Of a DNA stretch of 5,623 nt, positions 5,550 to 5,623 are shown one piece after another. The position numbers were made by a program, and so were the translations under genes. Each line of letters opens with the position of its first letter. Within the stretch, counting starts at the first letter, position 1. The notes below the pieces were generated by a model, which ran no database searches, was not told the origin of the DNA, and worked only from the letters and a program-made list of their open reading frames with translations. The DNA comes from Rhodoferax sp. (lineage in GTDB: Bacteria; Pseudomonadota; Gammaproteobacteria; Burkholderiales; Burkholderiaceae_C): NCBI GenBank assembly GCA_017880985.1, contig JADGRK010000181.1, forward strand, positions 1 to 5,623, written 5' to 3'.

Positions 5550-5623
5550 GCTGCCGCGCCGCGCAAGGCGGATTGCGCCGCCAGTTTGGTCTGGGCTACA
5601 GCTTGCTTGTACCCCCCTTACAG

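Noticed and set aside
5550..5623. End of an upstream gene, with a minus-strand TGA overlapping the ybeD TTG (TTGA)
   Set aside because: That frame has a TAA about 24 codons earlier inside the window, and the short peptide between matches nothing I recognise.

Overview
The window looks like chromosomal DNA of a betaproteobacterium, probably Burkholderiales and most likely close to Comamonadaceae. The reasons are high-GC coding sequence with GC-rich third positions, a DUF493/YbeD protein of the form typical of that group, and two short dispersed-repeat-like sequences I recall from such genomes (one encodes VRPEPVEG, the other contains GCGCAAGCAGCTAT). This assignment rests on recalled family knowledge, not on a search.

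All supported genes are on the minus strand, so the biological order runs from high to low coordinates. First comes a small housekeeping gene, ybeD (5226-5549). An AT-rich gap of about 100 bp follows, then a tightly packed cassette: an AAA_14/DUF4143 ATPase (3661-5124), a type III beta-class DNA methyltransferase Mod (1943-3631), and an AlbA_2 (Schlafen-like) plus GHKL-type ATP-binding protein (249-1943). The last two are coupled by a TGATG stop/start overlap. After a 132-bp AT-rich intergenic region with two perfect 11-bp inverted repeats, the first 38 codons of a probable type III restriction helicase/nuclease subunit, Res, run off the window (1-116).

Functionally this reads as a type III restriction-modification locus in which mod and res are separated by one accessory ATP-binding gene and preceded by a second ATPase. 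Mod would methylate adenine at an asymmetric site and supply sequence recognition. Res would translocate or slide on DNA and cut with Mod. The roles of the two extra ATPases are unknown; regulation of the locus or an added defence activity are both possible. The cassette lies directly downstream of ybeD, where lipB is normally found in these bacteria, so it may be a genomic-island insertion at that site.

The most unusual feature is that the mod reading frame contains two short segments that look like dispersed intergenic repeats captured in frame. One lies in the N-terminal linker (3452-3481), the other near the C-terminus (about 2173-2256, flanked by 7-bp direct repeats). No tRNA, rRNA, CRISPR array, transposase or integrase is visible, and no gap between genes exceeds 300 bases.
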